From: Lycium barbarum
Taxonomy: Eukaryota; Streptophyta; Magnoliopsida; Solanales; Solanaceae
NCBI RefSeq assembly: GCF_019175385.1
Contig: NC_083348.1
Coordinates: 1,131,001 to 1,195,000 of the forward strand
Direction of reading: 5' to 3'
Length of the DNA stretch: 64,000 nt
Part shown: positions 35,901-46,450 of the stretch, piece after piece
Numbering within the stretch: position 1 is the first letter of the stretch
Layout of the letters: each line of letters opens with the position of its first letter
The notes under the pieces: model-generated
Told to the model about the DNA's origin: nothing
The model's input: the letters and a program-made list of their open reading frames with translations, nothing else
The model's database searches: none
Translations under genes and position numbers: made by a program

Positions 35901-38347
35901 TACACGAGGTCAACAATCATTTAATGCAAAACTTGAAACTAATTGGTTGCTTTTGATAATTGTAGCTTCTCAAAAGGCTTCTATTCTACCATCCAACAAA
36001 TTTTCCACAATGTTCTGGCAAAGAAGTGTAGGAAAATTACTTTTTAGAAACATATTGCATGGAAGCTCCTGATCGAGATAGCATCTCCAGAAAGGACTCT
36101 ACTCCAATGCAACCTGAGCATGATTTATCATTGAAAACATAAATCTCAGCAGTATCTGGATTCATCCTTCTCACTTCATCAGGCAGACTCTCTAGCTGGA
36201 TCTCCACAGAACATAAGAAGTATCAGCTTCCAAAAACAAAGTCATCAACTGAAAAAAAAAATTATTCTGGTCCGTTCACACCTTGCTCTGGATTGGTAGG
36301 GGCTTTCCCAGATACTCCTTCATATACATTCGTGGCACATGGAATGGATATCGAACTGAAACCTTCCCTTTTTGAGAGGGTAATTTCGGTGCTAAATTTG
36401 AGAACCCTAGTTAAATGATATCAAACTTGTCAAAAATGATTTAAGATAAGCCATAAGGAGACTTTTGACAAATTTCAAATATACCGTTAGCAGTATCGGA
36501 ATCATTTCTTTTGAGAGGAGTTATGATGTTGGCACTTCGAGGCTTCTTGAATGGAGAAACAAAACTTCCCCCAGGTTTCCTCTTCCGACCAAAGTTCTGG
36601 TTTCTATCGGCAAATCCTGCTCCAAAGCTATTTGAGATATCCACCAAAGGACCCCTAGATGGCCCTTCTAGAAATTTAGCTTTTGAAGCGAAGTCATTCT
36701 CTCTAAGGTCCATGGTTGTTGAGTTCTTTTCGAACAGCTGTCCATGCTGCGGAATACTATGGTCTAGCCCACTCGTGCTTTCTTTTGCCACAGCATCAAA
36801 TTCCTTCATCAAGTTACTCGCTGGAACAAGATTCTCTGTTTTAATCGAAGACTTCTTATGATACAAAGTTGATCTCAATGGAGATGTAAAAAGGCTTGAG
36901 GAACCATTGCCTTTCACTGCTGATAGGAGGGAAACAGGAGTATCTGAGTTCAATTCTTTGGTGGAGGCCTGATCAACAGATTTTTGGTCTTTTGAAAAAG
37001 AAAACAATGGATCAGCCGCATCGTCTTCATCTACAAGACATCCCAGCTCTGGATCTCCAAGCAGACTCCTTGCGCGTTTCAATGCCTCAGAGGAAACTGA
37101 TATTGATCTACCGCCAGCAGTATGAAACTTTATTGGAGGAGGTTTATCTGCACAGTTGAGAATCTCCTCTGCTGGAGAAACTGAGGAGGTAAATTTAACA
37201 TCAAACGGAGACAATGAAGCATTAGTAGACCCTGTGCCCTTTACTGTCACAGAAGGGAATGGAAAGAGCTGGTCTGAAGATGTTCTTTTTGTTTCAGAAG
37301 CTGGAAATGTTTCAATATCTTGCAAGCCCAACAATGCCTTGGCCCTATTAAGACCTGCAGAAGATATATTGACTGCTTTACCGGAGCCTGTCTGGAACAT
37401 GCTAAATTGTTTCTCCAAGCCAGCAGATTGTGGAGCGTTAAGAGCTTTCCCTGAGCCTTTCTCGTTTTCTCTTCCAGTTCCTTGGCCTGCATAATAATTT
37501 ATATTGGTAATGCATATCCATAAAGTCAAGAAACTTAAATAATGGACTCCACTGTCTGTCTACAATTGAAACTATAACATTATATTCCAGTCAATAATGC
37601 AAGATTAAATTTTCGATTCATTTTAGGTCGAATACTGATTCTAAGTTGACACATATTTCTTCTTCTGGTGTTATTTCCAAAAAGCCCACGGCAACAACAA
37701 CATACCCACCAAGTGGGGCCTGGGGAGGGTAGAGCATACGCAAACCTTACCCCTACATTGGGACGTCGAGAGGTTGTTCCAAGCAATGCAAAGCAGTAGG
37801 AAAAAAGAAGTCATGGCAACATATTGTTGAAAATATAATTAAATATTAAAAGTGTGCTCTCTCTAACAGCTTAAGTTGTGGTCATCTCATTTAAAAACTT
37901 AAGCTGTTAGAGAGAGAACACTTTTTAATATTTAATTATATTTTCAACACATATAACACTATAGCTTTAATTGAATAGGGTATTTTTTTTTAAGCTAGAA
38001 TAAAAAATAAAAATAAAAAGGAATTCGAGCAAATTATGAAATAGAGGTATGGAAAAGAAAGTAAAATGTGAGACCTGTGATGGAAGACGGTGTGGATATG
38101 GAAGAGTGCTGCTTATCCGCTAATCTGGAGCTTCCTGATGTATCTCAAAGTGATTAATGTCAACTTTATTAGGGAAGAAACAAGTAAGGTAGGGTAAGGG
38201 TGTACCTTGACGCAAGAGATCGGGCATAGATTGGAGGTGCTGCTGAGGAAGAGTAGGTGGCAGGGCTAAGGTGGCTTCTTCCATTACAGTCTCCACTTTC
38301 CATCCCAACACATTCCCGGACACGCTGTACAACTGCCACGTCCGCAT
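29901..38347 (-). CDS. BRCA2: BRCA2 homologue, 18 exons, about 1050 aa, apparently intact
   Basis: BRCA2 loads RAD51/DMC1 recombinase on single-stranded DNA during homologous recombination and meiosis. Exons, 5' to 3' on the minus strand: 38347-38206, 37486-36485, 36391-36282, 36201-36041, 35547-35425, 35343-35146, 35069-34988, 34898-34848, 34753-34678, 34558-34447, 34383-34312, 31791-31593, 31522-31340, 31202-31060, 30996-30934, 30846-30636, 30201-30034, 29957-29901. Every intron is GT-AG and phases agree; coding length is 3153 nt including the stop. The start MRTWQLYSVSGN fits the plant N-terminus. Two BRC repeats lie at about residues 78-103 (FQTGSGKAVNISSAGL) and 168-193 (FHTAGGRSISVSSEAL). 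Exons 5-17 encode the helical and OB-fold DNA/DSS1-binding region (KWVTNHYKWIVWKLASYERCY, VELTDGWYSII, INGTYRAHWASRLGFC, AEPELLMAEMTSEQL, FDIAAVVVFVGQLYTEAHQKKQWVF, FCNLIKRARD). Intron 11 (2.5 kb) holds MITEs. cDNA would confirm the joins. Confidence 0.93.
33305..33829. mobile_element. Stowaway-type MITE with a second MITE inside it
   Basis: Ends CTCCCTCTGTCCC and GGGATAGACGGAG are inverted and flanked by TA, the Tc1/mariner (Stowaway) pattern. Inside, about 33327-33595, a second inverted-repeat element has ends GGCGTTTGGCCATGA and TCATGGCCAAATG. Both lie in BRCA2 intron 11. Confidence 0.8.
37691..37812 (-). mobile_element. SINE fragment with TTG-repeat 3' end
   Basis: In minus reading it contains AAGGTTTGCGTATGCTCTACCC, TCCCCAGGCCCCACTTGG and GTATGTTGTTGTTG. 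This is the conserved 3' part of a SINE superfamily widespread in flowering plants. The 5' tRNA-like head is absent. It lies in BRCA2 intron 1. A fuller copy is at 40176. Confidence 0.7.
37825..37949. mobile_element. Palindromic (foldback) element with LTR-like ends
   Basis: 125 bp made of two near-perfect inverted arms of about 50 bp (TGTTGAAAATATAATTAAAT through CTCTCTCTAACAGCTTAAG and back), separated by a short loop. It starts TG, ends CA and is flanked by the 5-bp direct repeat CATAT (37820-37824, 37950-37954). The arm sequence resembles, from memory, the short LTR of a small plant retrotransposon. It lies in BRCA2 intron 1. Confidence 0.75.
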
Positions 38348-38386
38348 TTTCCGGCTATTGAAATTTCTACAATACACTCCAAAAAA

Positions 38387-38394
38387 GCGGGAAA
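38387..38394 (-). promoter_or_regulatory. E2F site upstream of BRCA2
   Basis: Minus-strand TTTCCCGC, the canonical E2F consensus, lies about 40 bp upstream of the predicted ATG. Plant DNA-repair and S-phase genes are commonly E2F targets, so it fits BRCA2. Confidence 0.65.
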
Positions 38395-38432
38395 ATTTCG
38401 TTTCTCTTTATAATAACTTATTATACCCCGCC

Positions 38433-38440
38433 CGCGCCAA
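38433..38440 (-). promoter_or_regulatory. Second E2F-like site upstream of BRCA2
   Basis: Minus-strand TTGGCGCG within a GC-rich patch (38427-38440), about 86 bp upstream of the ATG. On the plus strand it overlaps a CCAAT box. Confidence 0.5.
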
Positions 38441-38504
38441 TCTCTCAAATTATAAGCTGACATAGAGGCCCAGGCCCATACCATACCATGAGTGGCTTAA
38501 AAAT

Positions 38505-39010
38505 GGGCAATTCTCAGGATTGTCCTTAGCTGGGCTGGTCTTTAATTTTTGTCCCTCAAATCAGTGGTCTTTAATTTTTGTCCTTCACTAAAAACCTCTT
38601 GGTTCGGGTTCGAACTTTCGCTCAGTCAAAAATTTAAAAAAAATTCGCAAGGCATAAGTTGGGTTTCAAACTATGCCTTAAGACAAATATATATATATAT
38701 ATATATTTGCTAGAATTTTGCAAACCTCTATCTTAAGGCCTAACCTCGGGCAAATTAGGCCTTAAGGCAGAGGTTTGCCTTAAGGCCTAATTTTGGCTAA
38801 AAATTTGCCTTAAGACATAAGTTGGGTCCCATCTTATGTCTTGCGAATCCCAACTTATGCCTTGCGAATATTTTTTTACTGAGCCTGAGTTCGAACCTAG
38901 AACCTCTGGGTGTTAAGCAAAGGGCAAATATTAAAGAACACCAATTTGAGGGGTGAAAATTAAAGACCACTCCAAAAGAAGGACAATCAGCGCAAAAAAA
39001 AGCTCAAAAA
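38505..39010. mobile_element. Foldback repeat next to the BRCA2 promoter (copy 1)
   Basis: The left arm contains TGGTCTTTAATTTTTGTCCC and the right arm, in reverse, GGTGAAAATTAAAGACCACT followed by GGACAATCAGC. Between them are TTAAGGC/GCCTTAA-rich repeats and a (TA)n tract (38688-38706). Non-coding. Confidence 0.68.
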
Positions 39011-39059
39011 TATCATTGTAGCTTACGGCTGGACCACGGGACAATTAGCGTTCACTCCT

Positions 39060-39560
39060 TTCCATTCATTTTTTTTTTTTTGGCATGGATTGGCCTTCAA
39101 AGGCGCTGGTCTTTAATTTTTGACTTTCGCTTAAAAAAATGACTGAAAATTTCTTGAGCTTCTGGGTTTGAATCGCCCGCTCAGTCAAAAAAAAAAATCG
39201 CAAGATAAGTCTTCCCGAAAAGTCTACCTTAAGGCAGAGTTTACTTTAAGAAGTTTGCCTTTGCCTTTTCTTAAGGCAGACTTTACTTTAAGCCAAAAGT
39301 TTGCCTTAAGGCAAAAAAAAAAAAAAATTACTCTGCTGGAATTCTACAAAAGTTAGGCATTAAGGTCTAATTTTTGCCCGAATAAACCTAATTTTGCAAC
39401 AAAACTCTGTCTTGCGTTTTTTTTTTTACTGAACATAATTCGAACCCAGAACCTCGGGATATTTTAGGCGAAGGGCAACAATTAAAGACCAGCAATTTGA
39501 GGGCTAAAAATTAAACACCACCCCCGAATAAGGGCAATCATGCAAATTGCCCCTTTCCAT
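39060..39560. mobile_element. Foldback repeat next to the BRCA2 promoter (copy 2)
   Basis: A related arrangement: CTGGTCTTTAATTTTTGAC near 39108 is answered by ATTAAAGACCAGCAATTTG near 39481, with the same GCCTTAAGGCA-rich middle. The outermost ends of copies 1 and 2 (GGGCAATTCTCAGGATTGTCC at 38507 and, inverted, GGGCAATCATGCAAATTGCCC at 39531) may together be one larger element's termini. Confidence 0.6.
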
Positions 39561-39561
39561 T

Positions 39562-40157
39562 TGACCAAGTAAAGTCGAAACTTTTGCTGGAAATTCCATT
39601 AAGTGCATACTTAAGACACTATTTTGAACTTACCTCAATCATAAAGGATTAGTTTTGCCATTTTCTCAAAACTTTATATCGGCACTAAATACTTAAAACG
39701 CATTTGAATTTTGCTAAGTTCAATTTCGGGATGTTAACATCTATATACAAGTGTTATTGATACTTACGTACAATTTAAGTATTTGTTGGTAAGTTCTTAG
39801 CCGATTATTTTATAGCAATTTAAGCTCAAAATAATTGGCATTGTACAGTAAGCTTCAATTATAACGTGTGATTTAATTGGAAGGTCAATATTCTGTTCCT
39901 TATTTCACGCTTTCTAAGATGTATCCATTCAGAAAACCAGCGCATCTAATATTCCAACTAAACATATAAAATGGAGCGTTCTGTTTTTTTCAAGATGTTG
40001 ACGAGTGAGTCTTCAATTTAGTTATTGAAGAACACACAACAAAGCTTGCATTCAATTTCTTAAAGATTGATTCCGTCTTTGATACAAGTGGTTTCGTACT
40101 ATTTTAGTTGAAAGATTTCACCGAATATGATGGAAAATATACCAATATTTATCCAAC
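39562..40157. other. Intergenic, no gene seen
   Basis: AT-rich sequence between the foldback repeats and the SINE. No frame or RNA signature stands out. Confidence 0.6.
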
Positions 40158-40175
40158 ATAACACGCAGTAGGATA

Positions 40176-40453
40176 CAACAACAACAACCCAGTGAAATCC
40201 CACATCGTGGGGTTTGGAGAGGGTAGAGTGTACGCAGACCTTACTCCTACCAAGGTAGGACGGTTGTTTCCGAAAGACCCTCGGCTCAAGAAAAGCATAA
40301 AAGCATAAAAAAAAAGTCAGATAAGGCTAAGAAATTTAAAGCGACATGGCAAAACAATAATATAAAATAAAATAATGCAGTCGACACAGATACCACAGGA
40401 TAATGAAAGCACACGAAATAGCAGATAATAGCATAAATCGGAGCACAAGAAAA
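40176..40453 (-). mobile_element. SINE, full length, 18-bp target duplication
   Basis: 278 bp flanked by the perfect direct repeat ATAACACGCAGTAGGATA (40158-40175, 40454-40471). In minus reading the 3' half carries GAGCCGAGGGTCTTTCGGAA and AAGGTCTGCGTACACTCTACC and ends in TTGTTGTTGTTG. It belongs to the SINE superfamily with the conserved angiosperm 3' domain and has no coding capacity. Confidence 0.88.
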
Positions 40454-40471
40454 ATAACACGCAGTAGGATA

Positions 40472-41561
40472 TTGACAATAAATTTGTAGATTAAATGATG
40501 GAGTAGTGATTCGTCCGGGTATAACGAATTTTAGTTTGATGATTTTATTAATACAATTGTAAGACAATTGAGGGTGCACGTCGAAGTTAATTCGCTAGAA
40601 TTTGTAACAAGGTGGATGACAATTCTCCACTACTATTGATATACAACTATTTGGATTTGCTTGTATACATCGAATTAAAGAATAAAAACTCGGTGTAACT
40701 GCTATTAGGTTTCATGAAACCTCAGTGCATGTGTCATGTGTCGTACATTCAGCTATCAGGTGTAGGCTTATACAGAACACAAGCCCTTTATATGTTCATG
40801 TAATTGCTACTGGGTACCGAGATGACGATGAACAGGAACATGTTTTTTTTTTTTAGAGGAAAATGAAATAATTGAGGATCCTCTGTGTCATACTATATCC
40901 GAAGGTAAATTGTACAAAGACAAAGTTATTCGTCAATTTTATGAAAAATTACGCACTTAAGAAAGGTGGTTATCATGATCACGAATCAAAGAAAATGTCG
41001 CCCCCACAAATTCGGTCTACTGAAAATGTCGCCCCCTTGGTCTACCATAATATTTCAACAACTTCCACTATTTCTTGGTTTCCTGTCATCCTTTTCTTTC
41101 TTTGTTCTTGCTTTCGAACATAAAAAAAAATCCAATAACAGAAAACCAAGCCACTGACTAAGACAAACCCCACAGACACTCATAAATGGTAAGGGAAAAA
41201 GAGGTTGAAAACAACATTGAGAGTCAAGAAAAGGAAAGCAGCATGGCTAGTTTTGATATAGCTAACATATTCAGAAATAAATATTGTATTAGTTAATGTT
41301 TTTGTTTGATTTAGTCAATGAGATTCAGAAGCAAAGACCAATTTACAAACAAATATTACTAAAAAAAAAAAAACAGTTTTTACTTGTCCACTTTTAATTT
41401 AATTTTAAACTATTAATAAGTGTGAGTCGTCTTGGACGACGAAGGGTAATTCAGTAAATAAGCCTAAAGTTGTTCCTTATTTATTCAACCATCACAAAGA
41501 GACACGTGTCAATTGTAATATGCCAATGTAAGACACGTATTTTGCTTTTGCATTACTCATT
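40472..41561. other. Intergenic, no gene seen
   Basis: AT-rich, with a T run near 40845 and an A run near 41360. Frames at 40872-41157 show no family resemblance. Confidence 0.6.
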
Positions 41562-41566
41562 CACAG

Positions 41567-43189
41567 TGTTACATCCCATATTTTCGTACGTTAAATTTCG
41601 TCGCAAGTTAGTTGATAAGCTCGGAGAACAACATTAGCTTTGAGGTTATAAGTGGTTAAACCATGTAAATCCTAAGGTTACAAAGGGTTATGATCATATT
41701 CAGTAGATATTGGAAGGTTTAGAGGTTAAACGAATCGAAGAGAATACATTTCGTCGAAAGTTGAGTTTTTGGTCATATTTTACAAACTGTATATATGAAG
41801 TATGGACCATAGTTTTGCAGGGTCCCACAGTAAACCATAAACAAAAACTTGGTATTTGGCAGTGTGATTTATGGTTCAAAAATGTGGACTGTATATATGA
41901 AATACAGTCCGTATATGAGACCATATATTGGGGCGGTGGAAGTTTCATTTTATGTAGAGATTCGGAGGAGCACATTTGAGATGTCATTTTCCATCCTTCA
42001 CAGATCCTAACACTTAAAAACCCTCTCCAAAGGTTTAGATATCATCCCAAAGTAAAATCAAAGAGAAATAACGTGAATCAAACGTTGGGAATTCTGAGGT
42101 GCTTGTTAGATTCTTCTTCTTCTTCTTGTGATTGATTTGGGGAATTCTTCAAAGTGAAATAAGCTCAGGTTAGGGGTTGTTCTTGTTGTTTGAGGTAAGA
42201 TTATGTCTCTTCTACATGTATTTGAGCTTTTATAAGTCATACCTAACTTGTTTGGTTGAAAACCCGTGAAGTAAATGTCGAAAAATCGTAGTTGGGATAT
42301 TGTTGTATATTGAACTTTTTAGGTGTTCTTGAGTTATTATATGACTGGAAATCATGAAGCATTACTTGAAGATGTTGCTGTGATTGTGCTATACGTATTA
42401 TGAAGAAAGGATAGTTATACAGAAGTGTTGGCTATTATTATGAGACGAGCTTGCCGCTCGATATATTGTATTCTAGTTTTTCTTTAGTTGCCGATGGTTC
42501 TATTATTGTTTTGTTGTAGATTGAGTCACTATACTACTTGAATACATTGTTGTTGTCAGATAGACGATGAAAGGTATATAAAGGCTATTTCGTTCCTTTT
42601 GATGGCATGAATCCATAATAAGAAAGATTCGAACGAGCATATAAGAGAAGAGTGTACCATCGAGCTCTGATATCCATGTTGTCTCGTCTTACTCATGTTA
42701 TAGCTATCCCTTGCTGGGAGTTTATATTCAGTTAGCATTACTCTATATCTAATCGAGAAGTAGAGAGTATATACATATGTGTGTCATTTAAAACATTACT
42801 ATACATACTTGCCTTCGGGGCTATGCACATGCCTTCGGGGCTATACAAATATACATTTTTCCTCTGGGGCTATTCAGATGTGTGAATTGCCTTCGGGGCT
42901 ATGCAGTTTGCCTTCAGGCTATACACTTGCATTTGGGGTTATTCACTTACACACTTAGCCTTATATGAGGCCGGACAGTTCGTTTTAGTATTACTTATTT
43001 GATATGAGTTAGAGACAGGTAAGTATACCTCATATTATCATTGACTCCTCAGATTGCTTTCAGTATATAATATTTATCGAGTTAGTTTCAGTTATTCAGT
43101 TGCCTTACATACTCGGTACATTATTTCGTATTGACATCCCTTTCGCCAAGGGTGTTGTATTTCATGCATGCAGGTCCTAACACAGATAG
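41567..43189 (+). repeat. Partial LTR (LTR E), 3' part missing
   Basis: Begins TGTTACATCCCATATTTTCG. It carries the donor-like modules (GT at 42195 and 42574), a tandem array at 42810-42965 and the double-hairpin module at 43106-43174. It breaks off at 43189, where another LTR starts. The body is closest to the LTR at 46451. No right end or matching CACAG duplication was found in the window. Confidence 0.75.
42810..42965 (+). repeat. Tandem array in LTR E (GCCTTCGGGGCTATGCA units)
   Basis: Seven or so copies of a 20-30-bp unit built on TTGCCTTCGGGGCTATRCA, with decay toward the right (GCATTTGGGGTTATTCACT). Confidence 0.88.
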
Positions 43190-44357
43190 TGTAACACTCC
43201 GTAAATTTGAATTAGGTGGGATGTGTTAAATGAGTATTATTGTGACATTTTAGACAAGTGAAGTTCTATCGGGATGAGTATGGGTGGAAATGGTTGCTTC
43301 GGAATAAAAAAAAAAGTGAGGTGCTTAAGATTCAATAGAATCGGCTAGTTTATGGAAAGCCTATCTTCCAGCCTGTTTAAGTGAAAATCCGTTGGGAATT
43401 TGAGAAAACTTAAAACGTGAAAATTGTATCCCTTTGAAATACATTTCCATCCATATATGATGGAGCCTGAACAGAACTTTGTGAAAAACTTTATGAGCGT
43501 TTTACTAGACATTGCGCAGTCTGCTAGGCCAGCTGTGCGAAGACCCTTCAGGTGCGTGACCGTGCACAAAAGGCTATGTTACTACCCTTGTTGTGTAGTT
43601 AGCTACGTACGTGGTTGGGCTTCCAGCTGCATGGCCATGTAGCGAGTAAATCATTTTAAAGGCCCTACTTCATTCCCTACACCCCAAACGCAAAAATTTG
43701 CTCTATAAAGGGAAGCTCTCAAGAACCCAACTTCCTCCATGGTCCCACCATAATCAAAGATTCCAAGGTAAGTTCTAATGATTATTCTAAGTTAATTTTA
43801 ATTCTCCAGCACCTTATTAACATGGTTAAATCCTTTAAATCCATAGATAATTGATTGAGACTTCGATTCTGACAAAAGAATTCTAGAATCCGAATTTAAG
43901 AGAATTGATCGTCAAAAAAGTAACACATTTATCCTGTAATTGACTATAGCTTTGTATTAATGACTATAGACTATATTTCATGAGATATGAGTTGATGGGT
44001 TTAATAGAAAAGCATGGACGGTTATAGGTTTGGGTTGTTGATTGTTGATTATTGATTAATAGTGTTGTTTATCTTATAAGTGATGAAGAATGATATTGAT
44101 TATAGCAATATGAGATTGTAGAATCATTTAGGAGCAAGAGAATGGATTGTTGAGTGTAGAAACACCATTGATGAGAGTTATGGAGCTTCATGCCTACCAA
44201 GTATTTGATAAAATGCTTATATGACCAAAACATGAGGATTCTTACTAATATTGAATCGCTTTGACTTGTATTGTTATAGATTAAGATTGAAAGGGTTGAT
44301 GAACGTTTTATTACGCTCAAAGGCTGGAATTAAGGTATGTGAGGCTAACTCTCTACG
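43190..44357 (+). repeat. Partial LTR of a Ty3/gypsy family (LTR F)
   Basis: Begins TGTAACACTCCGTAAATTTG. Its body matches the LTR of the gypsy element at 49720 (for example GACTTGTATTGTTATAGATT, CGCTCAAAGGCTGGAATTAAG). Donor-like GT at 43768 and 44335. It is cut at 44357 by the next LTR; its remaining part is not found in the window. Confidence 0.7.
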
Positions 44358-46450
44358 TGTAACACCTCGTACCTTTAAACTAAGTCACGTCTATGACTCC
44401 GGGATCCCAGAAGCCAAATGGGGAGTTTAAGTCAAAAAACCAAACTCAGTTCTACAGGTGGTATTCGACAGCCAGAGGGACGGACCGTCGATTGATCGAC
44501 GGCCCATCAAAATGCACCGTCCCTAGGAACCTCATTTTGCAAACTCTCTGGACTTTCTCAGACAACTGACAGTATGATCGAATCGACAGACCGTCAATGA
44601 TGCACCATAAAAAATCAGACTTAGACAGTCAAAGCAACTCGATGGACCGTCAACACATCGACGAACCGTCAATCCTCCCGACAACAAACAGTATAAATAC
44701 GACAGTTTAATCTAGAAAATCAGTTTTCACAATTCCCAAGCCCTAGCACGAACATTTTCTTCTCCCATCAATTCAAAACATCAAGGTAAGCCATTCTAAG
44801 CCCTTCCAAGTCAATTCCAACCTGTATTCATGTAATCTAATAAGGGTTCATCTTTCGTAGCCTAGGGTTTTCAAGAAAACCCATCTCGAGGTTCAAAGTT
44901 TAAGTTTTTGGAATTCTATTACAAGTTTTGGAGCATTCACAGGAATGTAGGGTTTCTATCTACGTGTGGGGACATCATTGTTCTTCCCCACGCCACTTTC
45001 TTCCAGGATTATACGAAAGTTTACCAAAATTAGGGTTCTAGACATATTCACGATGACCCTAAGCACATGTACCATGATATACCATGTTTGTAAGATTACT
45101 TCGTTATTGTTTTCTTAATATTCCATTATGGTTATTGAGAATCTATCCGTAATTCATGAAAACTCATACTTTGCATTCCATGGGTTCTTATATGCAAGAT
45201 ATGAACTATTATGCTTATTTTCATGAAAATCCTAGATGTCTCCATGTTTTCGTACAAGTTATATTATATATTATCTTCATGTTGTAATACAAGCAAGAAT
45301 CATGTTTACAAGAAAGTTATATAATCCGTGGGCTACTAAGCCAACTATATCCGTGTTCATGTTTTGGGAGTTGCACAGATTACCGAGAAGACTCAGATAG
45401 CCTGAAACTACGTATGCCAGCGTAGGATAAGGATCGCTCCGCCCAGTTAGGACGATACCTTCATGTTTACCCATTGTGGTTATTGGATCCATTTATGTTC
45501 ATGTTCATGTCTTGTACCCCGACAAGATACATGATGGCTTAACTGGTCGGCAGAGACCAAACGCCACGTTTTTATGTGGTGGTTACATGTCGGTTATACT
45601 AATGCTCTCCCACAAATATCTTTACACACTTAAAATGTTTTACCCATGCTATACATATACTCATGTCAGATGATGCTCATGTTCATGTTAGCTTACAGTC
45701 TCAATTTCATTTCTATTATTTCATGTGCTATGTTTATTTCATTCAGTTGCTTTACATACCAGTACAATTCAAGTGTACGGACATCCCTTTTTATTTTCTT
45801 CGGGGCCTGCATTTACGATGCAGATTTACAGGACGAAGGATCAACACGTTAGGACTCAGCACGTATCAGCTTTTGGTGAGCCCCATTCTATTCGGGGTTT
45901 TAGCTTTACTTATATTTATTTTAGTCATGCAGTTAAGGTATGTCGGGGGCCTTGTCCCAGTGTTTAATAGTCAGATTCAAGTTAGAGGTTTCATAGACTA
46001 GTCAGTTATGCTATGTTAGATATTCAGAGTCGTCTAGCCATTTTGGCTCATTATTATTATTATTTTTATTCAAACTATTCCGCATTTATGATATTATGAT
46101 ACTTTCAGACTTATGATTTATGGTCCCACGATTTACTTAAATTATGCATGTTCATAGTTTGTTTTGCATCAATTCATGCCCATGTTGAGTCAGCAAGCCA
46201 TGTGATTCGCCCGATCACATGCAGTCAGGCATCGAGTGCTGTGTTACGCCCAGACCATGGTTCAGGGCATGACAAAGATATGTATCAGAGCCTAGGTTCA
46301 AGTGTCTTAGGGAGTCTATGAAACCGTGTCCAGTGAGGTCACTTTTATATATGTGTAGGCCCCACAAATATAAATAGTTGACCACCAAGACATCTAGGAT
46401 TGTCTCACTTCTTTCATACTCTAGTTCGTACAGTTAGAGCTATGATTTTT
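44358..46450 (+). mobile_element. Truncated Ty3/gypsy element: 5' LTR, primer-binding site and leader
   Basis: LTR 44358-46274 begins TGTAACACCTCGTACC and ends GGTTCAGGGCATGACA. Just after it TGTATCAGAGCC (from 46281) is a slightly mutated tRNA-Met primer-binding site. The following leader (GGTTCAAGTGTCTTAGGGAG, then CCGTGTCCAGTGAGGTCAC) matches, inverted, the region next to the 5' LTR of the element at 49720. The element stops at 46450, where the LTR at 46451 is inserted, and no pol sequence follows. It carries donor-like GT at 44786 and a 6-bp-stem hairpin at 45807-45823. Confidence 0.8.

Noticed and set aside
42810..42965. CRISPR-like array
   Set aside because: Direct repeats without unique spacers, inside a plant LTR; a plain tandem array.
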